DNA of 64,000 bases from JBFJKD01 sp041600415 (GTDB lineage: Bacteria; Pseudomonadota; Gammaproteobacteria; Pseudomonadales; Porticoccaceae), in assembly GCA_041600415.1 (NCBI GenBank), contig JBFIKF010000002.1, positions 419,293-483,292 on the forward strand. Direction: 5' to 3'. This document shows, piece after piece, positions 52,475 through 61,054 of this stretch (the first letter of the stretch is position 1; the number at the start of each line of letters is the position of its first letter). The position numbers were made by a program, and so were the translations under genes. The notes below the pieces were generated by a model. That model saw nothing but the letters and a program-made list of their open reading frames with translations, did no database searches and was not told the DNA's origin.

Positions 52475-53797
52475 ATGAATAGCCAGAGTCGTTCTATCGA
52501 GGATATTATCCGTGCCGACGTAACTCCGGCGTTGGGACTTATTGGTAGAAAGATTTTTACCAATCCAGAAATTTATCGTGCCGAACTGGACCGGGTCTTT
52601 ACCAAAAACTGGCTGTTTCTGGGGCACGAATCGCAACTGGAAAGCCCAGGTGACTTCTTTACCAATTACATGGGGGAAGACCCCGTTATTGTCACCCGCG
52701 GCAAGGATAATAACATTCACGGGTTTCTCAATTCCTGCTTGCATCGCGGCATGAAGGTTTGTCGACTCGATGCGGGTAATGCTCGGGCGTTCACCTGTAT
52801 TTATCATGGCTGGACTTACGACAACGCCGGCAATCTGGCCTCAGTACCGCACGAAGACAGAATATATCCAAACAAGCTGGACCGACAAAAATGGAGCCTG
52901 GTAAAGATTCCCAAGCTCCAGAGCTATGGCGGTTTTATATTTGGCTGTTGGGATGAGCATTGTGTGTCTTTGGAAGATTACCTTGGGGATCTGAAATTTT
53001 ATCTCGATATTTTCATTGAGCGGGCCCTCGGTGGGCTGCAGGCCGTCAGCGGAAGACAACGCTACGAGTGCGACGCCAACTGGAAAATTCCGGCCGACAA
53101 TTTCGCCGGGGATGACTATCACGTGCCCTGGACCCACGGCTCCTATATGAAACTCGGCGTGGTGAGTGATCAGTATATCGACCTGCCTTGCAAAACCGTG
53201 GCATTTCCTTACGGCCACGGTATTGGTGACATTAGCCCCGGTGGTGGCGTGTACGAAGCGGATTTGGCAATAGCAGAGCAGATGGGACCCGAAGTGGTGG
53301 AGTATATCAAAGCATCTCAGGCTCGCCTGCAGAAAAAACTATCCGCCGTACAGGCCAAAATTTACGCGTTTGGTCACGGTAATATATTCCCAAATTTATC
53401 TTTAAATGATTTCAGTGCTTTGTGGCCGGTAGGTCTTTACTGGTGGCATCCAAAAGGACCCGAAAACATGGAAGTTTGGCAGATGATCCTGATCGATAAA
53501 GGTGCGCCTGAAGCGGTTAACCAGATGGCTCTGGCAAAGTTCACCCACGTTCAATCTGCCGCTGGTGCTTTTGGTCAGGACGATTCCGAAAACTTTGAAC
53601 AGGTGACACAGGCGACGCGGGGCGTTATCGCGCAACAAAGCAGTTTCAACTACCAGATCGGCCTGGGGAGTGTTATCGACGACGAGCTCCAACGGCAGCT
53701 ACCTGGCGAGGTTGGCCCGCGTATTTCCGAGCATTGTCAGCGCAATTTTTACCAGTACTGGAAAGACTGTATGTTGAGGGGAGATCAATTACCATGA
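52475..53797 (+). CDS. Aromatic ring-hydroxylating dioxygenase alpha subunit
   Basis: A 440-residue Rieske oxygenase large subunit. Rieske ligands are in CLHRGMKVC and CIYHGWTYD (about 86-110); the mononuclear iron motif is FAGDDYHVPWTHG (about 210-222). It differs from the two alpha-only oxygenases of the island and has a proper beta subunit overlapping by 4 bp, so it forms an alpha-n beta-n dioxygenase producing cis-dihydrodiols. The partner decarboxylase-like gene suggests an aromatic carboxylate route. Confidence 0.93.
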   Translation: MNSQSRSIEDIIRADVTPALGLIGRKIFTNPEIYRAELDRVFTKNWLFLGHESQLESPGDFFTNYMGEDPVIVTRGKDNNIHGFLNSCLHRGMKVCRLDAGNARAFTCIYHGWTYDNAGNLASVPHEDRIYPNKLDRQKWSLVKIPKLQSYGGFIFGCWDEHCVSLEDYLGDLKFYLDIFIERALGGLQAVSGRQRYECDANWKIPADNFAGDDYHVPWTHGSYMKLGVVSDQYIDLPCKTVAFPYGHGIGDISPGGGVYEADLAIAEQMGPEVVEYIKASQARLQKKLSAVQAKIYAFGHGNIFPNLSLNDFSALWPVGLYWWHPKGPENMEVWQMILIDKGAPEAVNQMALAKFTHVQSAAGAFGQDDSENFEQVTQATRGVIAQQSSFNYQIGLGSVIDDELQRQLPGEVGPRISEHCQRNFYQYWKDCMLRGDQLP

Positions 53798-54297
53798 AAA
53801 CTGGTGTCTCGCCAGAGTTACAACATGAGATCGAGCAGTTTCTGTATTATGAAAGCAGCCTGCTTGACGACGGCAAATTTGACGAATGGCTTACCCTGTT
53901 AACCGCTGACCTGCATTATTTCGTGCCCGTGCGCGAAACCTTAGAAAACACGGAGTTGGGGGTTCGCGGGACAAACGATGTTGCGTTGATGAACGATCAA
54001 AAGGAGAGCCTGGAATTACGCGTCGCGCGGCTTAAAACCGGTCTGGCTCATGCGGAAACACCTCGCTCGCGAACCCGACACAATATCAGCAACGTGATGA
54101 TCGAAGAACAGTCCGGCACATATGCGGTGCGCTGCAATATTCAGGTTTCAGTCTCGCGTCTCGAAAAAACAGAATTTAATTTTTATGGGTATCGCCTGGA
54201 TACGCTGCGGCGCACAGAACAGGGCCTGAAAGTTTCTCAACGCAAAGTTGTCCTTGATCAAACACTACTCCCCAGAGCGATTTCTATTTTTTTTTAG
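53794..54297 (+). CDS. Aromatic ring-hydroxylating dioxygenase beta subunit
   Basis: A 167-residue small subunit with the cone-shaped NTF2-like fold: EIEQFLYYESSLLDDGKFDEWLTLL at the start and FYGYRLDTLRR followed by SQRKVVLDQTLLP at the end. ATG 53794 overlaps the alpha stop (ATGA), the usual coupling. It has a structural role in the hexamer. Confidence 0.92.
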   Translation: MKTGVSPELQHEIEQFLYYESSLLDDGKFDEWLTLLTADLHYFVPVRETLENTELGVRGTNDVALMNDQKESLELRVARLKTGLAHAETPRSRTRHNISNVMIEEQSGTYAVRCNIQVSVSRLEKTEFNFYGYRLDTLRRTEQGLKVSQRKVVLDQTLLPRAISIFF

Positions 54298-54315
54298 TCC
54301 CGGCGGATCAGGCCC

Positions 54316-55287
54316 ATGAGCAAACCCGTTTTAAGTGCATCGCTAGGTAACCGTTACGACACGCGCTACCTTATTAATGGCAATCTTAAGCTGCAAGACT
54401 TTGATCTGCAATTTCCGGATGCCGGGGAACACCCCTGGGTAAGTTTCAACCAGATGGTAACGAGCCTCCCCTGGGATATCGGCGAACAGGCATTTTCCCA
54501 TTATTTGATTGCACGGGATCAGGGCGTTAAGTTAACGGCAATCCCTGTTTTTCCAAGTCGTTTTTTTCCGCAATTGGGGGCCGTCGTTGCTAAGCACGCC
54601 AATATCAAGACTCCACATGACCTGGAAGGAAAACGTGTTGGCGTGATGGGCTTTGGTTATAATCCGGCCGTTTGGTTACGCCACATCCTCGCCCATAGCT
54701 ATGGGGTAAACGTAGAAAAAATTATCTGGGTTGAGGATGAAGACGATCGCTTTTTGCGCGGGTTACACTATCCAAAAGATAGCCGATTTCACATCGAGAC
54801 CCTGCCCTCGTTCGACACTCTTAAAAGTGCGGGGGCTAACCCTGGCCCGATTGCGGCGCTGGAAAACGGCCTGCTCGATGCTTTTTTTTCGCCCGCTGCA
54901 GGCCCACCTTTAACTGAACAGACCGAACGTTTATTCAAAGATCCGTATCCAATGCTGCAACAGTGGTTAGCACAGGGTGGAATTATGCCCATCAACACTG
55001 TAATCACTGTACGCCAGGAAACGGTTGAACGTTACCCCGACCTGCCACAGCAATTGTTTAATGTGTTATGCGCTGCTCGTCGCATGTATCACCGTGAGCA
55101 ACCCAGGGACCCACTACACCTTGGAATTGAAATTGCGTTTATGTTTGACACGGGGCTGTTTCCAGATCAATACGGGTTAGCAGCCAATATTAACCCTGTC
55201 CAGGAAATGATAAAGGCCTGCTACGAGCAGGGTGTAATTCAAACACACTTCAAAGCGGACGAATTATTTATATCTCTGGACGAGTAA
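54316..55287 (+). CDS. 4,5-dihydroxyphthalate decarboxylase-like protein
   Basis: A 323-residue protein with the periplasmic-binding-protein fold (VSFNQMV..., DLEGKRVGVMGFGYNPAVWLR, EDEDDRFLRGL) but no signal peptide, matching the cytosolic 4,5-dihydroxyphthalate decarboxylase (Pht5) group. A substrate-binding protein of a transporter is less likely because no signal peptide and no permease genes are present. As last gene after dioxygenase alpha/beta, it could decarboxylate the dihydroxylated product. 18 bp after the beta gene. Confidence 0.7.
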   Translation: MSKPVLSASLGNRYDTRYLINGNLKLQDFDLQFPDAGEHPWVSFNQMVTSLPWDIGEQAFSHYLIARDQGVKLTAIPVFPSRFFPQLGAVVAKHANIKTPHDLEGKRVGVMGFGYNPAVWLRHILAHSYGVNVEKIIWVEDEDDRFLRGLHYPKDSRFHIETLPSFDTLKSAGANPGPIAALENGLLDAFFSPAAGPPLTEQTERLFKDPYPMLQQWLAQGGIMPINTVITVRQETVERYPDLPQQLFNVLCAARRMYHREQPRDPLHLGIEIAFMFDTGLFPDQYGLAANINPVQEMIKACYEQGVIQTHFKADELFISLDE

Positions 55288-55630
55288 ATAATGTGAGCGG
55301 TGCATGCCGTCAACAGGAAAATGGATATTGAACTCACCATGAACTCCTCTCCCGTTTGACGGATACTTGCAATCGGCGACATTGTCGTCATTGAGGAGTG
55401 CTTCGCGACTAAGAAACGCGAGTGCAAAGTTATTTAGTACCATGCGGGGCGTCAACGCACCAGTTTAGCCTTTATCTAGCTGCCCAGGGGCAACGGCATC
55501 CCCATTAGCATGGACGGAAGCGGTCGTCGGCAGTACAACGTGTTGCGTCCAATAATTTTGGAGAAAATTCAATTACGCACAGGTTTACCATACAGGCGAT
55601 TGGGCCTTTCGCGGATATTTGTAGCGCAAT
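55288..55630. other. Non-coding right flank of the island
   Basis: Between the decarboxylase-like gene and the direct repeat. Short frames on the minus strand (55264-55455) and near 55505 are protein-like only in part and have no ribosome sites. Possibly decayed DNA. Confidence 0.4.
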
Positions 55631-55758
55631 AAATAGACTGCATACGCCTGTTTGACGACGGCCCACTAATAACATATTGGACATGGCGGAAACTATCAAT
55701 TCTTCGTAAATAATCGATTGATACGTGCTTTGATTACAGCCTCTAGCTTTTTCTAATT
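55631..55758. repeat. Right copy of the island-flanking direct repeat
   Basis: Matches 38388-38516 in the same orientation (122 of 129 aligned positions). It includes the last codons and stop of the symporter gene and the DNA beyond. Similarity continues more weakly into the symporter gene to ~55855. Confidence 0.85.
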
Positions 55759-57179
55759 GCCTTCCCATCAACGCCAACTTGCCCCTCGCGCCACAGCATA
55801 ATCACGGCGCAACCTGCGACAATCCCCGGCAAACCTTCGTACACAGCATCATGCCAGCCCACATAGCGCCACAGCAGCGCGGTCAGCAGCCCCGTCAACG
55901 CGGCAACCATGCTGATTGACTGACGTGGCCTCATGCCGAGGCAAAGGGCTATAAGCAGCGGTGCAAACGCACTGGCCAGCCCGGACCAGGCCATGATCAC
56001 CAAACTGAAAACGCTTTGGTTGTTGGACAGGGCTAACAGCAACGCACAGCCGGTTATTGCTACGGTCGTTAGCTTAATCAACAATGGTCGCTCGATTCTA
56101 TGGGGGAGCAGATCATGGGTAACTGCTGCAGAACAACTGAGTATCAGTGAATCGGCAGTGGACATGGTCGCCGCAAAAATTCCCGCCAATATCAAACCGA
56201 CTAAAAGCGGCGGCAGCAGTTCGAGCGCCATCATCGGCAGGGCCAGTTCGGCATCAAAACTGCCGCTATCAGCTAAATAGACACGGGACAGTAAACCCAC
56301 GCCTGTGGTGATGCTATAAAAGGCAATAAACCACAGGTAGTACCAGGCGCGCGCCTGACGCATCCCGCCCCTGTCGTTGAGTGCCATAAACCGCACCATG
56401 ACATGGGGTTGCCCGATAACAGACAGCCCTGCAAACAACCAACTCACCGCAAACAGTACACCCCCTGTAATACCGGGCAGCGCCAGGTCTTTGGGAAACC
56501 AGTCGAGGAATCCATCGACGGCCTGCATACTGGAAATTGCCCCATCTATCCCGCCCAGCGACACTACAGCCGCAACCAGTAGTAAACCCATAGCCACAAT
56601 CATCACCGTAGACTGGGCGGCATCTGTCCAAATGGAGGCCCGAATACCGCCTGCAAAACAATAGAGCGACACTACCACGGCACCAATGCAAGCCCCCGCC
56701 CAGGTGGGCCAGTCAAACAGGACATGCAGGGCTTTACCCCCTGCGACCAATTGCGCGCCCGCGTAGGCCAGTAAAAATATCAGCGAGATAACACCAATCA
56801 ATCGTTGTAGCTGGCTGTTATTCTCGCCATACCAGGTGCTCAACACCCCGGCATAACTGACTTCGTCGCTGTTCTCCGTAGCCTGGCGCAAGCGAGAATG
56901 CACGAACAGGGAAGCCAGGAAATCACCGGCTATCCAGCCGATCATCAGCCAGATGGACGCAAGACCTGTCGCATAGGTATAACCAATAACACCGATAAAC
57001 ATATAACCGCTGTTATTGGTCGCCACAGCGGATAAGCCCGCCAACCAGGGGCTGACTGTGCTGTCGGCGAGGTAATAGTCATGGCGACTGCCCCGACTTT
57101 TGATCAGCGACGATAAGCCGATAAGCGTGAAAGCTAACAGGCAACCGATAAAGGAAACAGCAATTAAGGTTCTATCCAC
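55743..57179 (-). CDS. Sodium:solute symporter (SSS/PutP family)
   Basis: A 478-residue inner-membrane protein with about 13 hydrophobic segments. The N-terminal RHDYYLADSTVSPWLAGLSAVATNNSGYMFIG is typical of the proline/pantothenate/solute group, and GCALLLALSNNQSVFSLVIMAWSG continues the LeuT-like core. It lies downstream of the ectoine-type aspartokinase on the same strand, so uptake of an osmolyte such as ectoine or proline is likely (inference). Its 3' end is the part duplicated at 38.5 kb. Confidence 0.88.
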   Translation of the reverse strand: MDRTLIAVSFIGCLLAFTLIGLSSLIKSRGSRHDYYLADSTVSPWLAGLSAVATNNSGYMFIGVIGYTYATGLASIWLMIGWIAGDFLASLFVHSRLRQATENSDEVSYAGVLSTWYGENNSQLQRLIGVISLIFLLAYAGAQLVAGGKALHVLFDWPTWAGACIGAVVVSLYCFAGGIRASIWTDAAQSTVMIVAMGLLLVAAVVSLGGIDGAISSMQAVDGFLDWFPKDLALPGITGGVLFAVSWLFAGLSVIGQPHVMVRFMALNDRGGMRQARAWYYLWFIAFYSITTGVGLLSRVYLADSGSFDAELALPMMALELLPPLLVGLILAGIFAATMSTADSLILSCSAAVTHDLLPHRIERPLLIKLTTVAITGCALLLALSNNQSVFSLVIMAWSGLASAFAPLLIALCLGMRPRQSISMVAALTGLLTALLWRYVGWHDAVYEGLPGIVAGCAVIMLWREGQVGVDGKAIRKS

Positions 57180-57265
57180 AAACGCTCCTCAAGTACAGGA
57201 CAGGTCGATTTAAGTGCTCTTATGCTTTGGAAAATACTTTCACGGACTAATAAACGCAGAAAAAT

Positions 57266-57442
57266 ATGCTGGCTATGCACGAGCAAATACTTAAAATCAC
57301 GGACGTAACAATGCCGCAGGATCGCGAAACACACATGCAGGAAGACGCGAAGATGATGCATAACAACATGCACATGATGCGAGGCATGATGGGCCGTGAT
57401 ACCAAAGGCGAAAAAATGGAAAACGCAAAGAAAGCGTACTAA
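57266..57442 (+). CDS. Tiny Met/His-rich protein, possible metal binder
   Basis: A 58-codon frame directed against its neighbours, between the symporter and aspartokinase genes. The product is extremely rich in Met and His (e.g. MMHNNMHMMRGMMGRD), as in small copper-binding proteins with MxxM motifs. No good Shine-Dalgarno precedes the ATG (57266) and no signal peptide is seen; a stop lies four codons upstream. It may be a fragment of a longer ancestral gene. Function unproven. Confidence 0.4.
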   Translation: MLAMHEQILKITDVTMPQDRETHMQEDAKMMHNNMHMMRGMMGRDTKGEKMENAKKAY

Positions 57443-57658
57443 AGTCAGATATGGCACGGCGTGACGAGCTACGCCATGTTAAATTTAGGGCCGTCACTCA
57501 GGCTCCAGCTTCTTCACAAAAAAGACAGATACCGCCACAGCAATAGCACGTGGAGCAATACTGAGCAGCGTTCAGGTTAAAACTGCATTTCATGTACTTC
57601 AGCCACCAGCTGATTGAGTGGTGCGTAGCGCTTTAGCAACACGGATACAGAATCAGTT
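57443..57658. other. Intergenic region between ask_ect and symporter
   Basis: About 215 bp after the aspartokinase stop. No strong hairpin with a T tract and no ribosome site are visible, so read-through from the ectoine operon into the symporter gene is possible. Confidence 0.35.
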
Positions 57659-59119
57659 TTATGCCGCGCATATCGCTCTGCCGTGATCGTGCACTTCCAC
57701 CAGACATCGATGCAGGCTTTTTACCGCCAACTGATAGTCATCTTCATCGACAACGAACTGCATATCCACCTGACGCATGGATTGATGCATGGCCAGCACA
57801 TTAATATTTTGTTCCGCCAGGGCGGCCACGGCCTTAGCCAGCATCCCCGGGACCCGCATATCGCTGCCGATAGCAGAAACGATGGCGGCTTTTCGCTGAT
57901 CCAGTTCAGCGTCAGGGTAACTGTCCTGAAGTGTATTTCTGATGCGTTTGATGGTTTTCAGATTGGTAGCGAGATAATGGGTAATGGTGTTGGCATTAAT
58001 ATCCTTGGCGACAATTTCGGCTTTAAAACGGCGCAGAACCGCCAGAATTTCCCGGTCGTAGAGATCGATCTGCCCCATCATGTCCTGGTCAAACAGTTCC
58101 AACGCATAGATGCCTTTGCTGCCGGCAATGATCTCCACACAGGGGGTATCGCTGACATAATCCCCCGCAATGACCGTACCGGCATGTTCCGGTTCAAAGG
58201 TATTTTTTATCCGCAGAGGAATGGCATTTTGGCGCAGTCCCTTCGCCGCTTTAGGATGAATGGCCTCCATGCCCAGGTTAGCCAATTGGTCGGCTACATC
58301 GTAGTTAGTTCGACCAATAGGGACAGCATGCGCTTCGCCGACCAGTCGCGGATCGGCACTGCTGAGATGGAACTCCTTATGGATAATCGCTTCGCTCGCG
58401 CCGGTCAACACTGCGATGCGGCTAAAGGTGATTTCACTGTAGCCACGCTTGAAGTTGGCCATTAGGCCACTGCTGGTATGCGCGTAACCGGTGACAATCG
58501 GTAGCTCTGTTGCCAAGTCAATGGCGTCAAAAGCCTGCAATATACGCTCATCCAGAGGTATGTGAGAAACTGTTTGCCAACCGCTTAAATCCACAAAACA
58601 GGCATTAACGCCATCACGCCGCAATAGCGCCGCTGTGTTCCAGGCGCTGTGAGCCTCGCCGATGCTGGCCAGCATTTCGCGCACGGTATCAAGATGATCG
58701 GTCAGAGAAAAATGACCATGCCGACACAATCCTTGCAGATCCGTCAAGCATTTACGTGCGGCTTCCATGCGCGTATCGATAAACTGATTGGCGCGCTTCA
58801 GGTCTGCCTCGCTGGTAAACAGCCTGCAATTGATGCCATGCAATTTACTCTGCAGTTGCGCCATGGCGTTATACCAACCGTCATCATTTTCACTGCTGGC
58901 GAACAAGCTGTAAACGCCTGGTTGTCCGGATTTTTTGTGCTCCAGCAGGTCATTTGTGATACCGCTATAGGCGGAGACGACAAAGATCCTCTGGTATAAG
59001 GTTTGCCGGTTGCCGGACCGCATAACGATATTATCGCGCACCGCCTCATAGTCACTCATCGACGTGCCGCCGATTTTTTCGACACTATGCGGCGCTGATT
59101 TTTCGATAGTCATTGTCAT
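57659..59119 (-). CDS. ask_ect: Ectoine-type aspartate kinase (Ask_Ect)
   Basis: A 486-residue aspartokinase phosphorylating aspartate at the head of ectoine synthesis. The N-terminal kinase domain has VEKIGGTSMSDYEAVRDN and YSEITFSRIAVLTGASEAI (K-x-G-G-T-S and substrate site). Two ACT domains follow (from about 330), including AIVSAIGSDMRVPGMLAKA. The isoform found in ectoine clusters escapes feedback inhibition by lysine/threonine. It lies downstream of ectABCD and the DksA-like gene. Confidence 0.94.
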   Translation of the reverse strand: MTMTIEKSAPHSVEKIGGTSMSDYEAVRDNIVMRSGNRQTLYQRIFVVSAYSGITNDLLEHKKSGQPGVYSLFASSENDDGWYNAMAQLQSKLHGINCRLFTSEADLKRANQFIDTRMEAARKCLTDLQGLCRHGHFSLTDHLDTVREMLASIGEAHSAWNTAALLRRDGVNACFVDLSGWQTVSHIPLDERILQAFDAIDLATELPIVTGYAHTSSGLMANFKRGYSEITFSRIAVLTGASEAIIHKEFHLSSADPRLVGEAHAVPIGRTNYDVADQLANLGMEAIHPKAAKGLRQNAIPLRIKNTFEPEHAGTVIAGDYVSDTPCVEIIAGSKGIYALELFDQDMMGQIDLYDREILAVLRRFKAEIVAKDINANTITHYLATNLKTIKRIRNTLQDSYPDAELDQRKAAIVSAIGSDMRVPGMLAKAVAALAEQNINVLAMHQSMRQVDMQFVVDEDDYQLAVKSLHRCLVEVHDHGRAICAA

Positions 59120-59170
59120 ATTTTTCGTTGCAGTCAGGGCTGCATAGATTAATGTTTCGTATATTTATTG

Positions 59171-59485
59171 CTACTCGGCACAACGAACGCACAGTCGTGT
59201 CGCCGGAACAGCCTCAAGTCGCGCAAAAGGAATCTCACAAGCACATTGCTGGCAGTAACCGGCATCTTCACTATCCAGCCATCGCAGGTTGTTGCGGAGC
59301 AGGGTGAGCTCGCGCTTTTCGTTCTCGCTTACCTGAGTGTTGACGGCCGACGCTATCTTTTGATCGACGTTCGCTGAATCATCATCTAACTCGTCGTCTT
59401 CTCTGGTAGAAGATAAAAACCTCTCGATATCGCTAATACGCGTTTGTATCAATTTTTTAAGGGCGTCTTGTTGCTGGTTGTTCAT
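59171..59485 (-). CDS. DksA/TraR-family zinc-finger protein in the ectoine operon
   Basis: A 104-residue protein with an N-terminal coiled coil (ALKKLIQTRISDIERFL), an acidic linker (REDDELDDDSANVDQKI) and a C4 zinc finger of DksA/TraR type: CQQC and CVRC flank EIPFARLEAVPATRL. The tip DxxDxA residues that let DksA reach the RNA polymerase active site are not clear. Its ATG overlaps the ectD stop (ATGA), so production is coupled to hydroxyectoine synthesis. It could tune RNA polymerase under salt stress. Ectoine operons are not usually described with this gene. Confidence 0.85.
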   Translation of the reverse strand: MNNQQQDALKKLIQTRISDIERFLSSTREDDELDDDSANVDQKIASAVNTQVSENEKRELTLLRNNLRWLDSEDAGYCQQCACEIPFARLEAVPATRLCVRCAE

Positions 59486-60423
59486 AGTTCGCCTCTTTCG
59501 GCTGCAAAGATTACAGGCGTGATACTCGCACGAGTACAAATGTATTCTGGTCGTGGCGGCTGATCGCAAAATGGCTCGACCACGCGATTACTGATCGCGT
59601 TATATACGAAAAAGGCATTAGAGCGTGGATAAGGTGTGATATTACCGTTCGAGCCATGCATGGTATTGCAATCGAACACAATCACGCTGCCCGGCTTACC
59701 TGTTACAGTGACGATACCACCCTCGTCAGTCAGTTGACTTATACAGTTGTCGCTGGGTACGCCATATTCCTGTTTCCTTAAAGATGACTTGAAGTGGTTG
59801 TTCGGCGTTTCCCCCTCACACACAACATAGCGTTTATGCGACCCCTGTATCAACATCAAAGGACCGTTAGTTGCGTAGTTCTCAGTCAGAGTGATGGACA
59901 TACTCAGTGCCCGCATGGCTGGCATGCCATCCTCCACATGCCAGGTTTCAAAGTCCGAATGCCAGTAAAATTCCTTACCGCGAAACCCGGGCTTGTAGTT
60001 TAAGCGGGACTGATGAATATAGACCTTATCGCCCAGCAGATACTGAGCCAGCCCAGCCAGGCGCCGGTCGGCTGCCAGTTTTCTAAACACCGCGCTGACC
60101 TGATGGATTTTGAAAATCGAACGTATATCACCACTGCCGGGTTCAGTGATCGTTTCACCCGACGCGGCAATTTTCTCGTCGCGCCTTAATTGGTCAAGCT
60201 CCTGTTGAAAGGTGCAGACTTCTTCTTCACTAAACACATCTTCTAAAATCAGAAAGCCTTTCTCTTCATAGTGCTTCACCAACTTCTGATCGATCGGTGC
60301 CGGTGCCGTTTGCGCCGGGTAAACTACCGGGTCCAAACGTTTTACCAGTTGTGCTTTCAGTGTGCCTCTGGACGGATAGCGGTCTTGCACTGTTTTCGGC
60401 TGTGGTACGGTTATTAAATTCAT
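59482..60423 (-). CDS. ectD: Ectoine 5-hydroxylase EctD
   Basis: Fe(II)/2-oxoglutarate dioxygenase (PhyH family) converting ectoine to 5-hydroxyectoine. The 313-residue length is normal. The signature WHSDFETWHVEDGMP (about 154-168) supplies the iron-binding HxD, and DCNTMHGSNGN gives the distal His. The gene sits in the ectABCD order, 93 bp after ectC, and is coupled to the downstream zinc-finger gene. Confidence 0.97.
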   Translation of the reverse strand: MNLITVPQPKTVQDRYPSRGTLKAQLVKRLDPVVYPAQTAPAPIDQKLVKHYEEKGFLILEDVFSEEEVCTFQQELDQLRRDEKIAASGETITEPGSGDIRSIFKIHQVSAVFRKLAADRRLAGLAQYLLGDKVYIHQSRLNYKPGFRGKEFYWHSDFETWHVEDGMPAMRALSMSITLTENYATNGPLMLIQGSHKRYVVCEGETPNNHFKSSLRKQEYGVPSDNCISQLTDEGGIVTVTGKPGSVIVFDCNTMHGSNGNITPYPRSNAFFVYNAISNRVVEPFCDQPPRPEYICTRASITPVIFAAERGEL

Positions 60424-60516
60424 AATCTGCTGGGTTATCTCCAGGCTAATGGTTTTGTATCTATACTCACTAATGGCTTTCTCAATTAGCTGATGGCTTC
60501 TATTTGGTAATAGCTT

Positions 60517-60921
60517 TTATTCGCTAATGGCCTCAGCATCCAGCTCATAAGCGCCTTCAGCATTGTGAACTTCCTTGCCGTTTAGCGGCGGGTTAAACAC
60601 GCAGGCCATTTTCATTTCCTTGAATGCGCGCAAAGTGTGTTGGTCATGTTTGTCCAGGTTGTATAAAGTGCCTGGGCTGACGGGATAGACCTTGCCATCT
60701 GCCAAAGTTTGCACCTCACCTTCCCCGGAAATGCAGTACACCGCTTCGAGGTGGTTTTGATAGTGCATCTGAAAGTCAGCGCCTGCGTAGATTGTGGTGA
60801 TGTGAAAGGAAAACCCCATTTGGTCGTCTTTGAGCAACAGTCGGGTGCTCTCCCAGTTTCCGTCAGGGGATACAATGCGTCGTTCAGTTTTTTCTGCGTC
60901 TTTCAAATGTCTAACCAGCAA
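60517..60921 (-). CDS. ectC: L-ectoine synthase EctC (TTG start)
   Basis: Cupin enzyme cyclising N-gamma-acetyl-diaminobutyrate to ectoine. About 134 residues; the core FSFHITTIYAGADFQMHYQNH and the KEMKMACVFNPPLNGKEVHN end are diagnostic. A TTG at 60921 is preferred: GAGGAG lies 7 nt upstream and it yields the canonical (M)LVRHLKDAE N-terminus, whereas the ATG at 60936 has its own Shine-Dalgarno inside the frame. Confidence 0.95.
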   Translation of the reverse strand: MLVRHLKDAEKTERRIVSPDGNWESTRLLLKDDQMGFSFHITTIYAGADFQMHYQNHLEAVYCISGEGEVQTLADGKVYPVSPGTLYNLDKHDQHTLRAFKEMKMACVFNPPLNGKEVHNAEGAYELDAEAISE

Positions 60922-61054
60922 TGAAACACTCCTCATTTTTCAAATAGTTCAGGATGACTAATGTTGCCTCTATACCACTCGACCACTCGGTGTCGCTGCC
61001 GTTGACCAGGCCAGATACCCGTTTGCTTGACTGCTCTCGGCCCAACTAATCCGG

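Noticed and set aside
51974..52807. 277-aa open frame antisense to the flavoprotein and Rieske alpha genes
   Set aside because: Spans two well-supported genes on the opposite strand and has no motif.
55505..55777. 90-aa minus-strand ORF at the end of the symporter gene
   Set aside because: Overlaps the symporter 3' end and the direct repeat; no ribosome site; the left repeat copy does not preserve the frame.
57683..58465. 260-aa open frame antisense to the aspartokinase gene
   Set aside because: The aspartokinase is unmistakable; this is its shadow.
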